DNA of 21,793 nt from Thermodesulfovibrionia bacterium (lineage in GTDB: Bacteria; Nitrospirota; Thermodesulfovibrionia; UBA6902). The position numbers were made by a program, and so were the translations under genes. Under the pieces are notes generated by a model. It made no database searches. It was not told where the DNA came from and was given only the letters and a program-made list of their open reading frames with translations. The stretch covers positions 1 through 21,793 of the forward strand of contig CAMYJJ010000018.1 of the NCBI GenBank assembly GCA_947258735.1. The letters are read 5' to 3'. Position 1 is the first letter of the stretch. The number at the start of each line of letters is the position of its first letter. Shown here in pieces: positions 7,514 through 17,321 of the stretch.

Positions 7514-7523
7514 GACATATATT

Positions 7524-7865
7524 ATGAAACTGCCAGAAAATGGTGAACTCTTAAGAGTGTTTGTAGGAGAAACAGACAAATACAAAGACAAACCGCTTTA
7601 TGAAGCAATCGTGATGAAAGCCAGGGAACTGAACCTCGCAGGAGCCACTGTTTTCAGGGGGATCATGGGATATGGAGCTACTTCAAGAATTCACTCCATT
7701 AAACTTCTGCGCCTTTCAGAAGACCTCCCTGTAATGATAGAGATAGTCGATACAGAAGACAATATTAATAAACTCCTTCCTTTTTTAGATGAGACTGTAA
7801 CAGAAGGATTGATCACGATGGAAAAAGTCAGGGTCATTAAGTACAGACATGGTAAAAATGATTAA
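7524..7865 (+). CDS. DUF190 family protein
   Basis: A 113-residue DUF190 protein, recognised by LRVFVGETDKYKDKPLYEAI, AGATVFRGIMGYGA and LPVMIEIVDTEDNI. These small PII-like alpha/beta proteins are often paired with crcB; their role is unproven and may be to sense or support the channel. The start is placed at ATG 7524, because AGGAC (7512-7516) lies just upstream and the family N-terminus begins here. A longer in-frame start at 7449 would read through the end of crcB and has no support. The stop codon at 7863-7865 touches an inverted heptamer array. Confidence 0.88.
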   Translation: MKLPENGELLRVFVGETDKYKDKPLYEAIVMKARELNLAGATVFRGIMGYGATSRIHSIKLLRLSEDLPVMIEIVDTEDNINKLLPFLDETVTEGLITMEKVRVIKYRHGKND

Positions 7866-7998
7866 TGTCAAAGCTCCAATACCAAATCAAGCCTGTTTCC
7901 AAATTAGGACGAAATAACAGATGAATTTAATGAACCGGTTTCTGACATTTAATTATTGGACATTCAATTGGCATTGGAGCTTTGACATTTGACATTAT
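7865..7998. repeat. Inverted heptamer array between convergent genes
   Basis: The left arm (7865-7885) begins ATGTCAA, AGCTCCA. The right arm (7968-7988) is its reverse complement at 20 of 21 positions. The bases beyond the right arm add another TTTGACA copy (to about 7998). Read on the minus strand, the right arm is a run of 7-nt units with consensus ATGTCAA. About 82 bases separate the arms. The structure fills the space between the DUF190 stop and the HDOD stop and could act as a bidirectional 3' hairpin, though it has no T runs. Confidence 0.75.
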
Positions 7999-8010
7999 CA
8001 GTTTTTATGT

Positions 8011-8871
8011 CTATTTAAAAACTGATTTCTCATTTTCATACGTCTCCATAATTTCCTTCTTCAGCTCTTCCACCCTCTCAGTGCCTATTTTCAGGAAAAC
8101 TGATGAAGGTAATGCATGAAGCTCTATTGACTCGTCAGGCTTCCTGTACCCAATTCCCAGTGATTTGCAAAAGTAGTTTGCAAGATTAACACATGCAACC
8201 CCCTTTGCCGTAACCTCATCTTCTATATCTTCCAGTCTATCATTGTTCAGGTGGTGCATACCGATAACATGAACAAGTAATGACGGAAACCCCCATTTCT
8301 TTACCAGGGCAGTGCCGATCTCAGCATGGTCATACCCGTACACCTTTGCCTCTGCAGCTATTGAGTCAATATGTTCATTGTGCGTTTTCATCATCGCCTC
8401 AGTAAATGCTTCAGGAGACTCATTATTCATAAATACCTTTCCGAGATCATGCATCAGGCCTCCGATAAAAGCTATATCAGAAACTGTTTTCCCATGTCCT
8501 GATGAAATGAGCCACGATGCAAAGGCCGCTCCAACTGAATGGTCCCACATTTCCTGTTCTGTAGTTCCAAACTTGTTATACAGGGACTTGGTAGAAACAG
8601 ACAGGACAAGACTTTTTATCGTCTTCATTCCCAGCACCATCAAAGCCTGCTGCAGGCTCGTGATTTCCTGGGGTAATCCATATAAGGCGCTGTTGGATAT
8701 CTTCAGGATCTTGACTGCCAGCGCCTGGTCTGTCTCAATGATATGCTCCAGGTCATTCATTGAAGAACTTTCATCACTGAGAGCATCCAGGATTTTCCTG
8801 GCAACAGATGGGAGCACATTGATGTCCCCAGCCTTCTTTATTAACTCGTCCTTTGAAACAACCGTGTCCAT
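8011..8871 (-). CDS. HDOD-domain signalling protein
   Basis: A 286-residue stand-alone HDOD protein. It has the characteristic INVLPSVARKIL start (about 17-28), the ISNSALYGL segment (58-66) and the LMVLGMKTIKSLVL helix. A GLMHDLGK motif keeps the HD pair at 141-142, followed by HAEIG. HDOD proteins are non-catalytic or unproven relatives of HD phosphohydrolases, linked to motility, biofilm and stress signalling. The ATG at 8871 is preceded by GGAGG. It is divergent from the pyr operon with a shared 5' region. Nothing shows its partner. Confidence 0.87.
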   Translation of the reverse strand: MDTVVSKDELIKKAGDINVLPSVARKILDALSDESSSMNDLEHIIETDQALAVKILKISNSALYGLPQEITSLQQALMVLGMKTIKSLVLSVSTKSLYNKFGTTEQEMWDHSVGAAFASWLISSGHGKTVSDIAFIGGLMHDLGKVFMNNESPEAFTEAMMKTHNEHIDSIAAEAKVYGYDHAEIGTALVKKWGFPSLLVHVIGMHHLNNDRLEDIEDEVTAKGVACVNLANYFCKSLGIGYRKPDESIELHALPSSVFLKIGTERVEELKKEIMETYENEKSVFK

Positions 8872-9005
8872 CTATGCCTCCACTAAAGGAAATACGTACA
8901 TTATAATTTCCAGCTTAACCTATCCATTACTTATCGTGAATATTTATAGAAAACTTAACCGCAGGTAATTACATTACACTTATTTCATTGATATGTTCCT
9001 CTCTC

Positions 9006-9035
9006 TTGACATTACCATCCGGCTTATATTATTAT
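9006..9035 (+). promoter_or_regulatory. Sigma-70-type promoter of the pyr operon
   Basis: TTGACA (9006-9011) is a consensus -35. TATTAT (9030-9035) lies 18 bases further on as the -10. This predicts transcription starting near 9042, just before the PyrR-binding hairpin at 9050, which is where a leader hairpin would be expected. TATATT at 9025-9030 is also present, but at too short a spacing. Confidence 0.65.
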
Positions 9036-9049
9036 TTCAAAGTTTAAAA

Positions 9050-9080
9050 CCTTTAATCTGGTCCAGAGAGACCTGAAAGG
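9050..9080 (+). promoter_or_regulatory. PyrR-binding RNA hairpin in the pyr leader
   Basis: Lower stem CCTTT (9050-9054) with AAAGG (9076-9080) encloses the upper hairpin GGTCCAGAGAGACC (9060-9073). This matches the Bacillus PyrR binding loop, consensus ARUCCNGNGAGGYU. The differences are compensatory: the first-last pair A-U becomes G-C, and U-G becomes U-A. The loop bases are kept. PyrR bound to UMP or UTP grips this hairpin in known systems. Here the 3' arm AAAGG also forms the ribosome-binding site of the ORF at 9084. I see no terminator/antiterminator pair downstream. Confidence 0.82.
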
Positions 9081-9083
9081 AAA

Positions 9084-9738
<655 letters not shown>

Positions 9739-9761
9739 TTTTATCTATTTGAGTATGAAAT

Positions 9762-10682
9762 ATGTTTGATTCAAAAGACCTGCTGGGAATCAAAGACCTT
9801 TCTCCTGAAGAGATAAGCTATATTCTTGATACAGCTTCTAACTTCAGTGACGTATTAAAAAGAGATATAAAAAAGGTCCCGACTTTGAGAGGGAAGACTG
9901 TTGTCAGCCTCTTTTTTGAGCCCTCGACCAGGACCAAGACCTCATTTGCCCTGGCAGCCAAAAGGCTGAGCGCTGACTTTGTTAATTTTTCGGTCTCCAC
10001 CAGCAGTGTAGTAAAGGGTGAAAGCATCAGGGATACTGCCCTGACAATCCAGTCCCTCGGGGCTGATTATGTTCTGGTCAGACATGCGTCATCAGGCGTC
10101 CCCCATTTTCTGAGTAAACTTGTAGACATGTCTGTCATCAATGCCGGAGACGGCGCAAATGAACATCCAACCCAGGCTTTATTGGACCTGCTGACCATAC
10201 AGTCGCACAAGAAATCCTTTAATGGACTTACGGTCGCCATAATTGGAGATATTGCTCACAGCAGGGTTGCAAAGTCCAATATATACGCGCTGACAAAACT
10301 CGGGGCCAATGTCAGAGTGATCTGTCCCCCTACCCTTATGCCGGCTGACGTAAGCAGACTTGGCATTGAAGTGTTTCACTCGATTGACGAAGGGTTAAAA
10401 AAAGCAGACGTCATCATGACCCTCAGGCTCCAGCTTGAGCGCCAGACCAAAGGGTATCTGCCCTCTTTAAGGGAATATTTTAAACTCTACGGCCTGAACC
10501 ATGAACGGGTAAAGCTGGCCAAGAAGGACGCAATCGTCATGCATCCGGGTCCCATGAACAGGGGCGTTGAAATAGCTTCATCCGTTGCAGACGGTCCTCA
10601 GTCAGTCATTCTCGAACAGGTGACAAATGGAATAGCGGTCAGGATGGCTGTTTTATACCTGCTTGCAGGAGTAAAAAAATGA
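9762..10682 (+). CDS. pyrB: Aspartate carbamoyltransferase, catalytic chain
   Basis: A 306-residue enzyme joining carbamoyl phosphate and aspartate to give N-carbamoylaspartate. It has the carbamoyl-phosphate motif [12 protein letters not shown] (51-62), [13 protein letters not shown] in the hinge region, and MHPGPMNRG (H261) near the C-terminus. No pyrI regulatory chain is encoded nearby, so feedback may rest on PyrR and CarB instead. The ribosome-binding site is weak (GAG at 9751-9753). The gene lies 23 bases after pyrR and overlaps pyrC by 4 bases (ATGA), a sign of coupled translation. Length and motifs are ordinary for the family. Confidence 0.96.
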   Translation: MFDSKDLLGIKDLSPEEISYILDTASNFSDVLKRDIKKVPTLRGKTVVSLFFEPSTRTKTSFALAAKRLSADFVNFSVSTSSVVKGESIRDTALTIQSLGADYVLVRHASSGVPHFLSKLVDMSVINAGDGANEHPTQALLDLLTIQSHKKSFNGLTVAIIGDIAHSRVAKSNIYALTKLGANVRVICPPTLMPADVSRLGIEVFHSIDEGLKKADVIMTLRLQLERQTKGYLPSLREYFKLYGLNHERVKLAKKDAIVMHPGPMNRGVEIASSVADGPQSVILEQVTNGIAVRMAVLYLLAGVKK

Positions 10683-11968
10683 CAATACTGATTAAAAATG
10701 GCCGCATCATAGACCCCTCTCAAAATATCGACGGGCAGAAAGACCTGTTAGTAAAGGGAAGCAAAATACAGGACATCTACCCTGCAGGCAAGGCGCCAAA
10801 AGCAAAGAAAACGGTCGATGCATCCGGATGTATTGTCATCCCGGGTCTGGTTGATATGCATGCTCATCTCAGGGAACCCGGTTTTGAGTACAAGGAGACT
10901 ATTTATACCGGCACCATGTCTGCGGTGAAAGGAGGGATAACAACGGTATGCTGCATGCCAAACACTAATCCCATAAATGACACGGTATCCATTACACAGT
11001 TTATTATTGATAAAACAGCCAAGGAAGGGGCCTGTACCGTCCACCCTATCGGGGCAATAACCACCGGACAGAAGAGCGAGGAACTTACAGAGCTTGAGGC
11101 CCTGTTAAAGGCAGGGTGCATCGCTTTTTCCGATGACGGCATGCCAGTCACAAACAGTCTGATTATGAGACGGGCGCTTGAGTATTCCAAGATATTTAAT
11201 GTACCGATCATATCTCACTGCGAAGATGAGGCACTTGCAAAAGGCGGTGTTATGAATGAAGGCTTTGTCTCGACCATACTCGGACTTAAAGGGATACCCA
11301 AAGCTGCTGAAGAGGTCATGGTCGCAAGAGACATTTCTCTGTGCGAGCTTACAAAAGGGAGACTGCATATTGCACATGTATCAACAGAAGGCTCTGTGAA
11401 TTTAATAAGAGACGCAAAGAAAAGGGGAGTACATGTAACAGCCGAAACATGCCCCCATTATTTCACTCTCACGGATGAGTCTCTTATCAGTTATGATACA
11501 AACCTTAAAGTCAATCCTCCCATAAGAACAGAACAGGACGTCGAGGCCATAAAAGAGGGATTAAGAGACAACACAATTGATGTTCTGGCAACTGACCATG
11601 CGCCTCACCATTTTGATGACAAGGACAGGGAGTTTGACGCGGCAGCTTTCGGTATATCAGGCTTTGAAACAGCATTTTCCCTTGGCCTTGGACTGGTGGA
11701 TCAGGGCATCCTGGCCTTAAAGGATCTTATCAGAAAGTCAACCGTAACTCCTTCTGATATTATAAGAATTAACAAAGGGACCTTGTCTTCGGGCGCTGAT
11801 GCTGACATAGCAATAATCAATACTGAAAAAACGTATACGGTAGATGCATTGAATTTTATCTCCAAAGGGAAAAACTCTCCATTTCATAAATGGAAGCTCA
11901 AAGGAACTGTGGAAATGACCATAGCCATGGGCAGGGTTTTTGATTGGAGGGTAAAAGACAGGTCATAG
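10679..11968 (+). CDS. pyrC: Dihydroorotase
   Basis: A 429-residue class I dihydroorotase. It closes N-carbamoylaspartate to dihydroorotate. The zinc-binding HxH is in [10 protein letters not shown] (H61, H63); CCMPNTNP and the ATDHAPHH block (Asp near 305) are also present. The start ATG overlaps the pyrB stop by 4 bases. The last codons and the TAG stop (11966-11968) are formed by the first unit of a heptamer array starting at 11962, so the end may have been reset by that array. The lost tail, if any, is only a few residues, because the length is normal. Confidence 0.96.
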   Translation: MTILIKNGRIIDPSQNIDGQKDLLVKGSKIQDIYPAGKAPKAKKTVDASGCIVIPGLVDMHAHLREPGFEYKETIYTGTMSAVKGGITTVCCMPNTNPINDTVSITQFIIDKTAKEGACTVHPIGAITTGQKSEELTELEALLKAGCIAFSDDGMPVTNSLIMRRALEYSKIFNVPIISHCEDEALAKGGVMNEGFVSTILGLKGIPKAAEEVMVARDISLCELTKGRLHIAHVSTEGSVNLIRDAKKRGVHVTAETCPHYFTLTDESLISYDTNLKVNPPIRTEQDVEAIKEGLRDNTIDVLATDHAPHHFDDKDREFDAAAFGISGFETAFSLGLGLVDQGILALKDLIRKSTVTPSDIIRINKGTLSSGADADIAIINTEKTYTVDALNFISKGKNSPFHKWKLKGTVEMTIAMGRVFDWRVKDRS

Positions 11969-12003
11969 GTTAACCGTTATTTGTTATACGTTAAATGTTA
12001 ATG
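11962..12003. repeat. Heptamer array (six units, GTTAnnn) over the pyrC stop
   Basis: Six consecutive 7-base units start at 11962, 11969, 11976, 11983, 11990 and 11997. All fit GTYANNN, for example GTCATAG and GTTATAC. The first unit contains the TAG stop of pyrC. After 12003 come more decayed, inverted-looking units (GATTAAC near 12025). The spacer to carA is otherwise featureless apart from AAAGGAAAAG ahead of the carA start. Confidence 0.75.
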
Positions 12004-12065
12004 ACTAATACTTAAGATAATAATGATTAACAACCTAAAGGAAAAGTGATTACAACTTGGACAAT

Positions 12066-13184
12066 ATGAAAAAGAAAGCTATATTAGTGCTCGCTGATGG
12101 TGCCGTCTTTGAAGGATATAATTTCGGAGCTGAAGGTGAGACCATCGGTGAAGTAGTTTTTAATACATCAATGACCGGATACCAGGAAATATTGACGGAT
12201 CCTTCATATAAGGGACAGATAGTCGCAATGACCTATACACAGATCGGTAATTACGGGACCAATCCTGAAGATGCAGAATCCCGTTCACCCCATGTCGAAG
12301 GCTTTATCGCAAAGGAGTTCTTTGACTTTCCTAGCAACTGGAGGTCAAAAGAATCACTTGGTCAATATCTCAAAAATAATAATAAAGTCGGAATTTACGG
12401 CATTGATACGAGGGCACTGACCGCTCATCTCCGTGATAACGGGGTACAGATGGGAATAATCTCTTCTTCTGACCTGGACCCATACAGCCTTCTTGAAAAG
12501 GTTCGCAGCCATCCCGGGATATCATCTCTCGACCTTGTCAGCGAAGTCACTACTAAGAAAACCTATGAGTGGAAACACAACCTTTGGAAATTAAATGCGG
12601 ACGACGGACAACGGACAACGGACAACGTATTAAAAGTTGTTGTCTACGATTTTGGCGTTAAAAGGAATATTCTCCGTCATCTGGCAGAGACAGGCTTTGA
12701 CATAACCGTGGTCCCGGCAAAGACACCCCCTGAACAGGTAATAGATAAGTATGATGCTATAGTTCTCAGCAATGGTCCAGGAGACCCCCAGGTAGTAACT
12801 TATGCTGTTGACATCACAAAACAGCTTCTGGGAAAAAAGCCGATACTCGGTATATGCCTCGGTCATCAGATCATCGGCCAGGCCCTTGGCGGAACAACCT
12901 ATAAGCTGAAATTCGGTCACCATGGAGCAAACCACCCTGTGATGGATCTGTCTACACGAAAAGTCGAAATCACGTCACAGAACCATAATTACTGTGTTGA
13001 CATGAAGAGTCTTCAGGGTGAGGTTGAACTGACTCATAAAAATTTATATGACGGGACTGAAGAAGGAATAAAGCACAGGGACATCCCATTGCTCTCATTT
13101 CAGTATCATCCGGAAGCCGGGCCGGGCCCGAACGATTCAGGATATATATTTAAAAGTTTCAGGGAGTTGATTGAAAGACAGTAA
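12066..13184 (+). CDS. carA: Carbamoyl-phosphate synthase, small (glutaminase) subunit
   Basis: A 372-residue subunit that hydrolyses glutamine and passes ammonia to CarB. The N-terminal domain carries FEGYNFGAEG, FNTSMTGYQEILTDPSY and YGIDTRALTAHLR. The class I amidotransferase domain carries VLSNGPGDP, the catalytic Cys in GICLGHQIIG (C264), and FQYHPEAGPGP with the His and Glu. The ATG at 12066 is preferred because the family N-terminus starts there; a TTG at 12057 in the same frame is possible. The linker between domains (residues about 180-187) is encoded by three tandem CGGACAA heptamers. Overall length is normal. Confidence 0.94.
   Translation: MKKKAILVLADGAVFEGYNFGAEGETIGEVVFNTSMTGYQEILTDPSYKGQIVAMTYTQIGNYGTNPEDAESRSPHVEGFIAKEFFDFPSNWRSKESLGQYLKNNNKVGIYGIDTRALTAHLRDNGVQMGIISSSDLDPYSLLEKVRSHPGISSLDLVSEVTTKKTYEWKHNLWKLNADDGQRTTDNVLKVVVYDFGVKRNILRHLAETGFDITVVPAKTPPEQVIDKYDAIVLSNGPGDPQVVTYAVDITKQLLGKKPILGICLGHQIIGQALGGTTYKLKFGHHGANHPVMDLSTRKVEITSQNHNYCVDMKSLQGEVELTHKNLYDGTEEGIKHRDIPLLSFQYHPEAGPGPNDSGYIFKSFRELIERQ
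12605..12625 (+). repeat. Three in-frame CGGACAA heptamers inside carA
   Basis: CGGACAA repeats exactly three times (12605-12611, 12612-12618, 12619-12625), 21 bases that keep the reading frame. It encodes part of the variable linker between the N-terminal and glutaminase domains. The reverse complement of the same unit occurs at 21440-21458. Confidence 0.8.
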
Positions 13185-13224
13185 GGAAAAGGGGTCGAGG
13201 GGCTCAGGGATCCAAGTTTTGGTC

Positions 13225-13304
13225 GTCATGCCCGAAGTCTGTAATCGGGCATCCAGAGCAAACTGAAAAGACCAGATTCCGGCTTAAGAACTGCCGGAAT
13301 GACA
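13225..13304. repeat. Palindromic dispersed repeat, GTCATTCCCG family, copy C
   Basis: A copy in the carA to PH-gene gap. It starts GTCATGCCCGA, with an inverted TCGGGCAT at 13245-13252. A second hairpin pairs GATTCCGGC with GCCGGAATGAC, ending at 13304. ATCCAGA and CTGAAAAGACC match copy B (475-556) at the same relative positions, so the two share ancestry. Confidence 0.75.
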
Positions 13305-13339
13305 GGATATTCACAGAGTTCTTACAAAAAAATATTAGT

Positions 13340-13957
13340 GTGAAGGATACCGATAAAAGCACTTATGAATTAAGCATCATGGACAACATACTTACATTTA
13401 CAACTTCATCATTTAAGGCGGAAAAGACCAGTGTCCTCCCTTCAGGGGTCTATTCAAAGGAGTTCTCTTCGATGCTGCTGGCATCAGCCCTGTGTGTAAT
13501 TGTTTATATGTTTTCAGACGTTATAGAGAACACTTTTTTCCGATCAGCATTATTCTTATTATGTTTCATTACCTTTTTTTATGGCTCACGGAAATACATA
13601 TTTTGTGATAAGAAACTCAAGGTTGAATTTGACAATAACAGAAAATCAGCAATTATAAGCCGTCCCGGATTTATCATGATAAAAAAAGAAGAGATCCCTT
13701 TCAGCAATATTCGGTCTGTTGATATTGGACACAGGAAATTCACTCCTGACAATCCGGATGGTGTTGCATTTGTAGAGAAAATATCAGCACAGCACGGCAG
13801 TTACGTTCCGGGACTTGGAGAAGAGGAAGAGTTCGTAACATTATCTTTAATATTAACTGATGGAACAGAGAGAGTAATTTTTGCGGGTCATATAGAAGAT
13901 GAGCCTGGAATACCTTTGAATAAAATGAGAGCCCACCTGGGTATGAAGGGAATATAA
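13340..13957 (+). CDS. Membrane-anchored PH-like domain protein of unknown function
   Basis: A 205-residue protein with two membrane segments (about 43-59 and 66-82) separated by a short loop. A beta-rich C-terminal domain (about 88-195) looks like the bacterial PH (DUF304-type) fold: KLKVEFDNNRKSAIISR, IPFSNIRSVDIG, then strands ending FAGHI. It starts at GTG 13340, since the frame is open there; an ATG at 13379 is possible and neither start has a strong ribosome-binding site. The stop abuts the carB ATG with no gap, so it is co-transcribed. No pyrimidine-related function is known for this fold. Why it separates carA from carB is unclear. Confidence 0.72.
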   Translation: MKDTDKSTYELSIMDNILTFTTSSFKAEKTSVLPSGVYSKEFSSMLLASALCVIVYMFSDVIENTFFRSALFLLCFITFFYGSRKYIFCDKKLKVEFDNNRKSAIISRPGFIMIKKEEIPFSNIRSVDIGHRKFTPDNPDGVAFVEKISAQHGSYVPGLGEEEEFVTLSLILTDGTERVIFAGHIEDEPGIPLNKMRAHLGMKGI

Positions 13958-16900
13958 ATGCCAAAGAGAACAGATATTAAGTCTATCCTGCTTATCGGGT
14001 CTGGTCCTATCGTGATCGGGCAGGCCTGTGAATTCGACTATTCAGGCACGCAGGCCTGTAAGGCGCTTCGTGAGGAAGGGTACAAAGTAATACTGGTCAA
14101 TTCAAACCCTGCCACGATCATGACTGATCCTGAAACAGCTGACGTAACATACATAGAGCCGTTAACATCTGACATCCTTGAAATGATAATTGAAAAGGAG
14201 CGGCCTGATGTGCTCCTGCCGACCATGGGAGGACAGACCGCTCTGAATCTTGCCGTAGAACTTTCAGAAAATGGCATTCTCGACAGATATAATGTTGAGC
14301 TAATAGGAGCAAAACTTCCAGCCATTAAAAAAGCTGAAGACAGGGAGCTGTTTAAGGAAGCCATGACAAAAATAGGCCTTGACACGCCCAAAAGCTCCTT
14401 TGTTACATCTTTTGAGCAGGGTATTGCATCTCTTGATTATCTTACGTTTCCCCTTATACTGAGACCTTCATTTACCCTTGGAGGTACGGGAGGAAGCATC
14501 GCTTATAACAGATCAGAATATGACGAAAAGCTGAAAACCGCGCTTAAACTCAGTCCGGTCACCCAGGTGCTTGTTGAAGAGTCTGCACTTGGATGGAAAG
14601 AGTATGAGCTTGAAGTCATGCGGGACAATAAGGACAATGTTGTCATTATCTGTTCCATCGAAAACTTTGATCCCATGGGAATTCACACCGGAGACTCCAT
14701 AACGGTTGCACCTGCTCAAACGCTCTCCGATAAGGAGTATCAGATTATGCGTGATGCCTCCATCGCCATCATGCAGGAAATAGGTGTTGATACCGGCGGA
14801 TCAAATGTTCAGTTCGCTGTTAATCCTGATGATGGACGGATGATCGTAATTGAAATGAATCCCAGGGTATCCAGAAGCTCGGCCCTCGCCTCAAAAGCCA
14901 CAGGTTTTCCGATCGCAAAAATAGCGGCCAAACTGGCAATTGGTCTGACTCTGGACGAGATACCCAATGACATTACAAAAGAAACCCCGGCATCGTTTGA
15001 ACCTGCGATTGACTATGTTGTAACAAAATTTCCGAGATTTGCCTTTGAAAAATTTCCGGATGCCGATGCAACACTCATGACCCAGATGAAGTCTGTAGGA
15101 GAAGCAATGTCGATTGGAAGGACCTTCAAGGAGTCTCTCCAGAAGGCGATCAGAAGTCTTGAGATAGACAGTTACGGCTTTGAAGCTATTGAAACAGATG
15201 TGGAAACAATAAAGTCAAAATTAAGGATCCCGGAATGGGACCGGCTGTGGTATCTTGCCCAGGCATTCAGGGAAGGAATGAGTTTTGATGAAATATTTGA
15301 CCTGTCAAAGTTTGATCCGTGGTTTCTCTATAATGTCAAGCAGATAGTTGATTTTGACCAGATGCTTTATGTGACATCACAAAACAGTCCGGAGCGGATA
15401 CCGGATGATCTCCTTGAAGAGGCCAAATCATACGGGTTTTCCGACAAAAGAATTGCCAGCATATTTGGGATAACAGAAAAAGATGTGAGGGAGCAGAGAA
15501 ACCGCATGGGATTAAAAGCAGTGTACAAAATGGTTGATACGTGCGCTGCTGAATTCAAAGCATTCACTCCCTACCTTTATTCAACATATGAAAAACCATT
15601 CTATAGAGCGCAAGTGCGAAAGCACGGAAGCGCGGAAGAAAAAAACAACTTACCGACTTCCGAGCTTTCGGGCTTACGAGCTGTTGCGTGTGAAGCCAAC
15701 CCTACTGACAGGAAGAAAGTGATTATTCTTGGGAGCGGTCCCAACAGGATCGGACAGGGAATTGAATTTGACTACTGCTGTGTACATGCTGTGTATGCCC
15801 TGCGGGAGCTTGGTTACGAAACCATAATGGTCAATTGCAATCCGGAAACAGTCAGTACTGATTACGACACTGCTGACAGGCTTTATTTTGAGCCTCTGAC
15901 ATTAGAAGATGTCTTAAGTATTATTCATACGGAAAAACCCGAAGGTGTTATCGTACAGTTCGGAGGACAGACTCCCCTGAAACTGGCTGTTCCTCTTGAA
16001 AAGGAAGGGGTAAAGATTCTGGGGACATCGCCTGATTCAATAGACCGTGCCGAGGACCGGAAGCGCTTCAAGTCCATCCTGCATAAACTGGACCTGAAAC
16101 AGCCTGAAAGTGAAACTGCCCTGTCAGTTGATGAGGCGGTAAAGGCAGCCGCTGCAATAGGCTATCCTGTAATGGTCAGACCCTCATACGTGCTTGGAGG
16201 CCGGGCCATGGAGATAGTCTATGATGAAGCAAGTATTTATGATTATATGAAGCGTGCGGTGAAAGCCTCTCCCGAACATCCTATTCTTGTTGATAAATAC
16301 CTTGAAGACGCAATAGAGATTGATGTAGACGCCATTTCTGATGGAAATAACGTTGTCATAGGAGGCATTATGGAACATATCGAAGAGGCCGGAATACATT
16401 CCGGTGATTCAGCATGTTCATTACCCCCCTACTCTCTCTCAGCAGACGTGCTGCATAATATTAAATCTCATACAAAAGCCCTTGCCAGGGAACTGGATGT
16501 AATTGGCCTCATGAACATCCAGTTTGCTGTCAAGGACAACAAGATATACATTCTGGAAGTCAACCCGAGGGCATCCAGAACAATCCCATACGTGAGCAAA
16601 TCCATAGGAATCCCTTTGGCCAAGTTAGCTGCCAAGGCAATGGTAGGAAAAAAACTGGATGAAATGGGCCTTTCTACTGAGCGCCATATATCACATTTCA
16701 GTGTAAAAGAGGCTGTATTCCCATTTGACCGCTTTGCAGGCGTAGACACGCTGCTGGGGCCTGAGATGAAGTCAACAGGAGAAGTAATGGGGATTGATAA
16801 GGACTTTGGCCGGGCCTATGCCAAGGCCCAGTCTTCCGCAGGGAACATGATGCCGCTCAAAGGAAATATATTTATCAGTGTCAAGGACAAGGACAAACCT

Positions 16901-16975
16901 GCCATACTGCCTTTGGCAAACACACTGGCATCACTGGGGTTTACAATGGTAGCTACAAAGGGGACCGCTTTTTAA
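13958..16975 (+). CDS. carB: Carbamoyl-phosphate synthase, large subunit (broken by in-frame stop in the MGS domain)
   Basis: The ORF encodes 1005 residues and makes carbamoyl phosphate from bicarbonate, ammonia and ATP. Two homologous ATP-grasp halves are present: the first starts [19 protein letters not shown], the second [19 protein letters not shown]. The join normally reads STYEEECEANP; here about 30 extra residues (roughly 548-579) are inserted, encoded by an octamer array. The C-terminal MGS domain starts well ([19 protein letters not shown]) but stops at TAA 16973-16975 just after GTAF. The frame then continues open to 17257 with the rest of the domain. Reading through gives 1099 residues, the family length plus the insert. 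The MGS domain mediates allosteric control by UMP and ornithine. AAGGGAA precedes the ATG. Confidence 0.92.
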   Translation: MPKRTDIKSILLIGSGPIVIGQACEFDYSGTQACKALREEGYKVILVNSNPATIMTDPETADVTYIEPLTSDILEMIIEKERPDVLLPTMGGQTALNLAVELSENGILDRYNVELIGAKLPAIKKAEDRELFKEAMTKIGLDTPKSSFVTSFEQGIASLDYLTFPLILRPSFTLGGTGGSIAYNRSEYDEKLKTALKLSPVTQVLVEESALGWKEYELEVMRDNKDNVVIICSIENFDPMGIHTGDSITVAPAQTLSDKEYQIMRDASIAIMQEIGVDTGGSNVQFAVNPDDGRMIVIEMNPRVSRSSALASKATGFPIAKIAAKLAIGLTLDEIPNDITKETPASFEPAIDYVVTKFPRFAFEKFPDADATLMTQMKSVGEAMSIGRTFKESLQKAIRSLEIDSYGFEAIETDVETIKSKLRIPEWDRLWYLAQAFREGMSFDEIFDLSKFDPWFLYNVKQIVDFDQMLYVTSQNSPERIPDDLLEEAKSYGFSDKRIASIFGITEKDVREQRNRMGLKAVYKMVDTCAAEFKAFTPYLYSTYEKPFYRAQVRKHGSAEEKNNLPTSELSGLRAVACEANPTDRKKVIILGSGPNRIGQGIEFDYCCVHAVYALRELGYETIMVNCNPETVSTDYDTADRLYFEPLTLEDVLSIIHTEKPEGVIVQFGGQTPLKLAVPLEKEGVKILGTSPDSIDRAEDRKRFKSILHKLDLKQPESETALSVDEAVKAAAAIGYPVMVRPSYVLGGRAMEIVYDEASIYDYMKRAVKASPEHPILVDKYLEDAIEIDVDAISDGNNVVIGGIMEHIEEAGIHSGDSACSLPPYSLSADVLHNIKSHTKALARELDVIGLMNIQFAVKDNKIYILEVNPRASRTIPYVSKSIGIPLAKLAAKAMVGKKLDEMGLSTERHISHFSVKEAVFPFDRFAGVDTLLGPEMKSTGEVMGIDKDFGRAYAKAQSSAGNMMPLKGNIFISVKDKDKPAILPLANTLASLGFTMVATKGTAF
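15607..15688. repeat. Inverted octamer array inserted in frame in carB
   Basis: Four 8-base units fitting NNCGNAAG run from 15607 to 15638, for example TGCGAAAG and CACGGAAG. After a 10-base A-rich spacer, five units of the opposite orientation (CTTNCGNN type) run from 15649 to 15688. The array encodes residues about 550-577, exactly at the linker where other CarB proteins have no such segment. It could fold into a hairpin as RNA. Confidence 0.8.
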
Positions 16976-16996
16976 CTGAAACAGCAGGGCATACAG

Positions 16997-17257
16997 GTGG
17001 ATACCATAAATAAAGTCATGGAAGGGAGTCCTCACTGTGTGGACCTGATAAAAAACAATATAATTGATTTTATTATCAATACCGTAACCGGAGCTAAGGC
17101 ACAGAAAGACTCTTTCTCAATCAGGGAAGCTGCATTACAGCACGATATTCCATATACAACAACAGTTGCCGGTGCCCGGGCAACGGTCAACGCAATCGAG
17201 ATAATGGTGAAAAAACAGATAAACGTTAAATCAATCCAGGAATATCATAAGGTATAA
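16997..17257 (+). CDS. Rest of the carB MGS domain (in frame after the stop)
   Basis: This 86-codon ORF is in the same frame as carB and continues its MGS domain: INKVMEGSPHCVDLIKNN, FIINTVTGAKAQKDS, IREAALQHDIPYTTTVAGA, VKSIQEYHKV. It can be read from GTG 16997, which has AGGG (16986-16989) 7 bases upstream, so re-initiation is plausible. The fragment lacks the first strands of the domain, including the GTA loop, and might not fold alone. Alternatives are a recent nonsense mutation, a sequencing error, or a natural split. The seven codons between the stop and GTG (16976-16996) also read like family sequence (LKQQGIQ). Confidence 0.75.
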   Translation: MDTINKVMEGSPHCVDLIKNNIIDFIINTVTGAKAQKDSFSIREAALQHDIPYTTTVAGARATVNAIEIMVKKQINVKSIQEYHKV

Positions 17258-17321
17258 TAAATGAACGTTCAGCTTTACTTTCATCCATACTGATTGTTAA
17301 AATTTTGCTGGAGAAATGACC

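Noticed and set aside
7449..7523. Upstream start for the DUF190 protein
   Set aside because: It would overlap crcB in another frame and adds a Cys-rich stretch foreign to the family; ATG 7524 has its own ribosome-binding site.
8312..8968. 218-codon ORF on the plus strand
   Set aside because: It is antisense to the HDOD gene, which has full domain motifs and a good ribosome-binding site.
16976..17257. Frameshift as the cause of the carB break
   Set aside because: The frame before the TAA and after it is identical, so a single indel cannot explain it.
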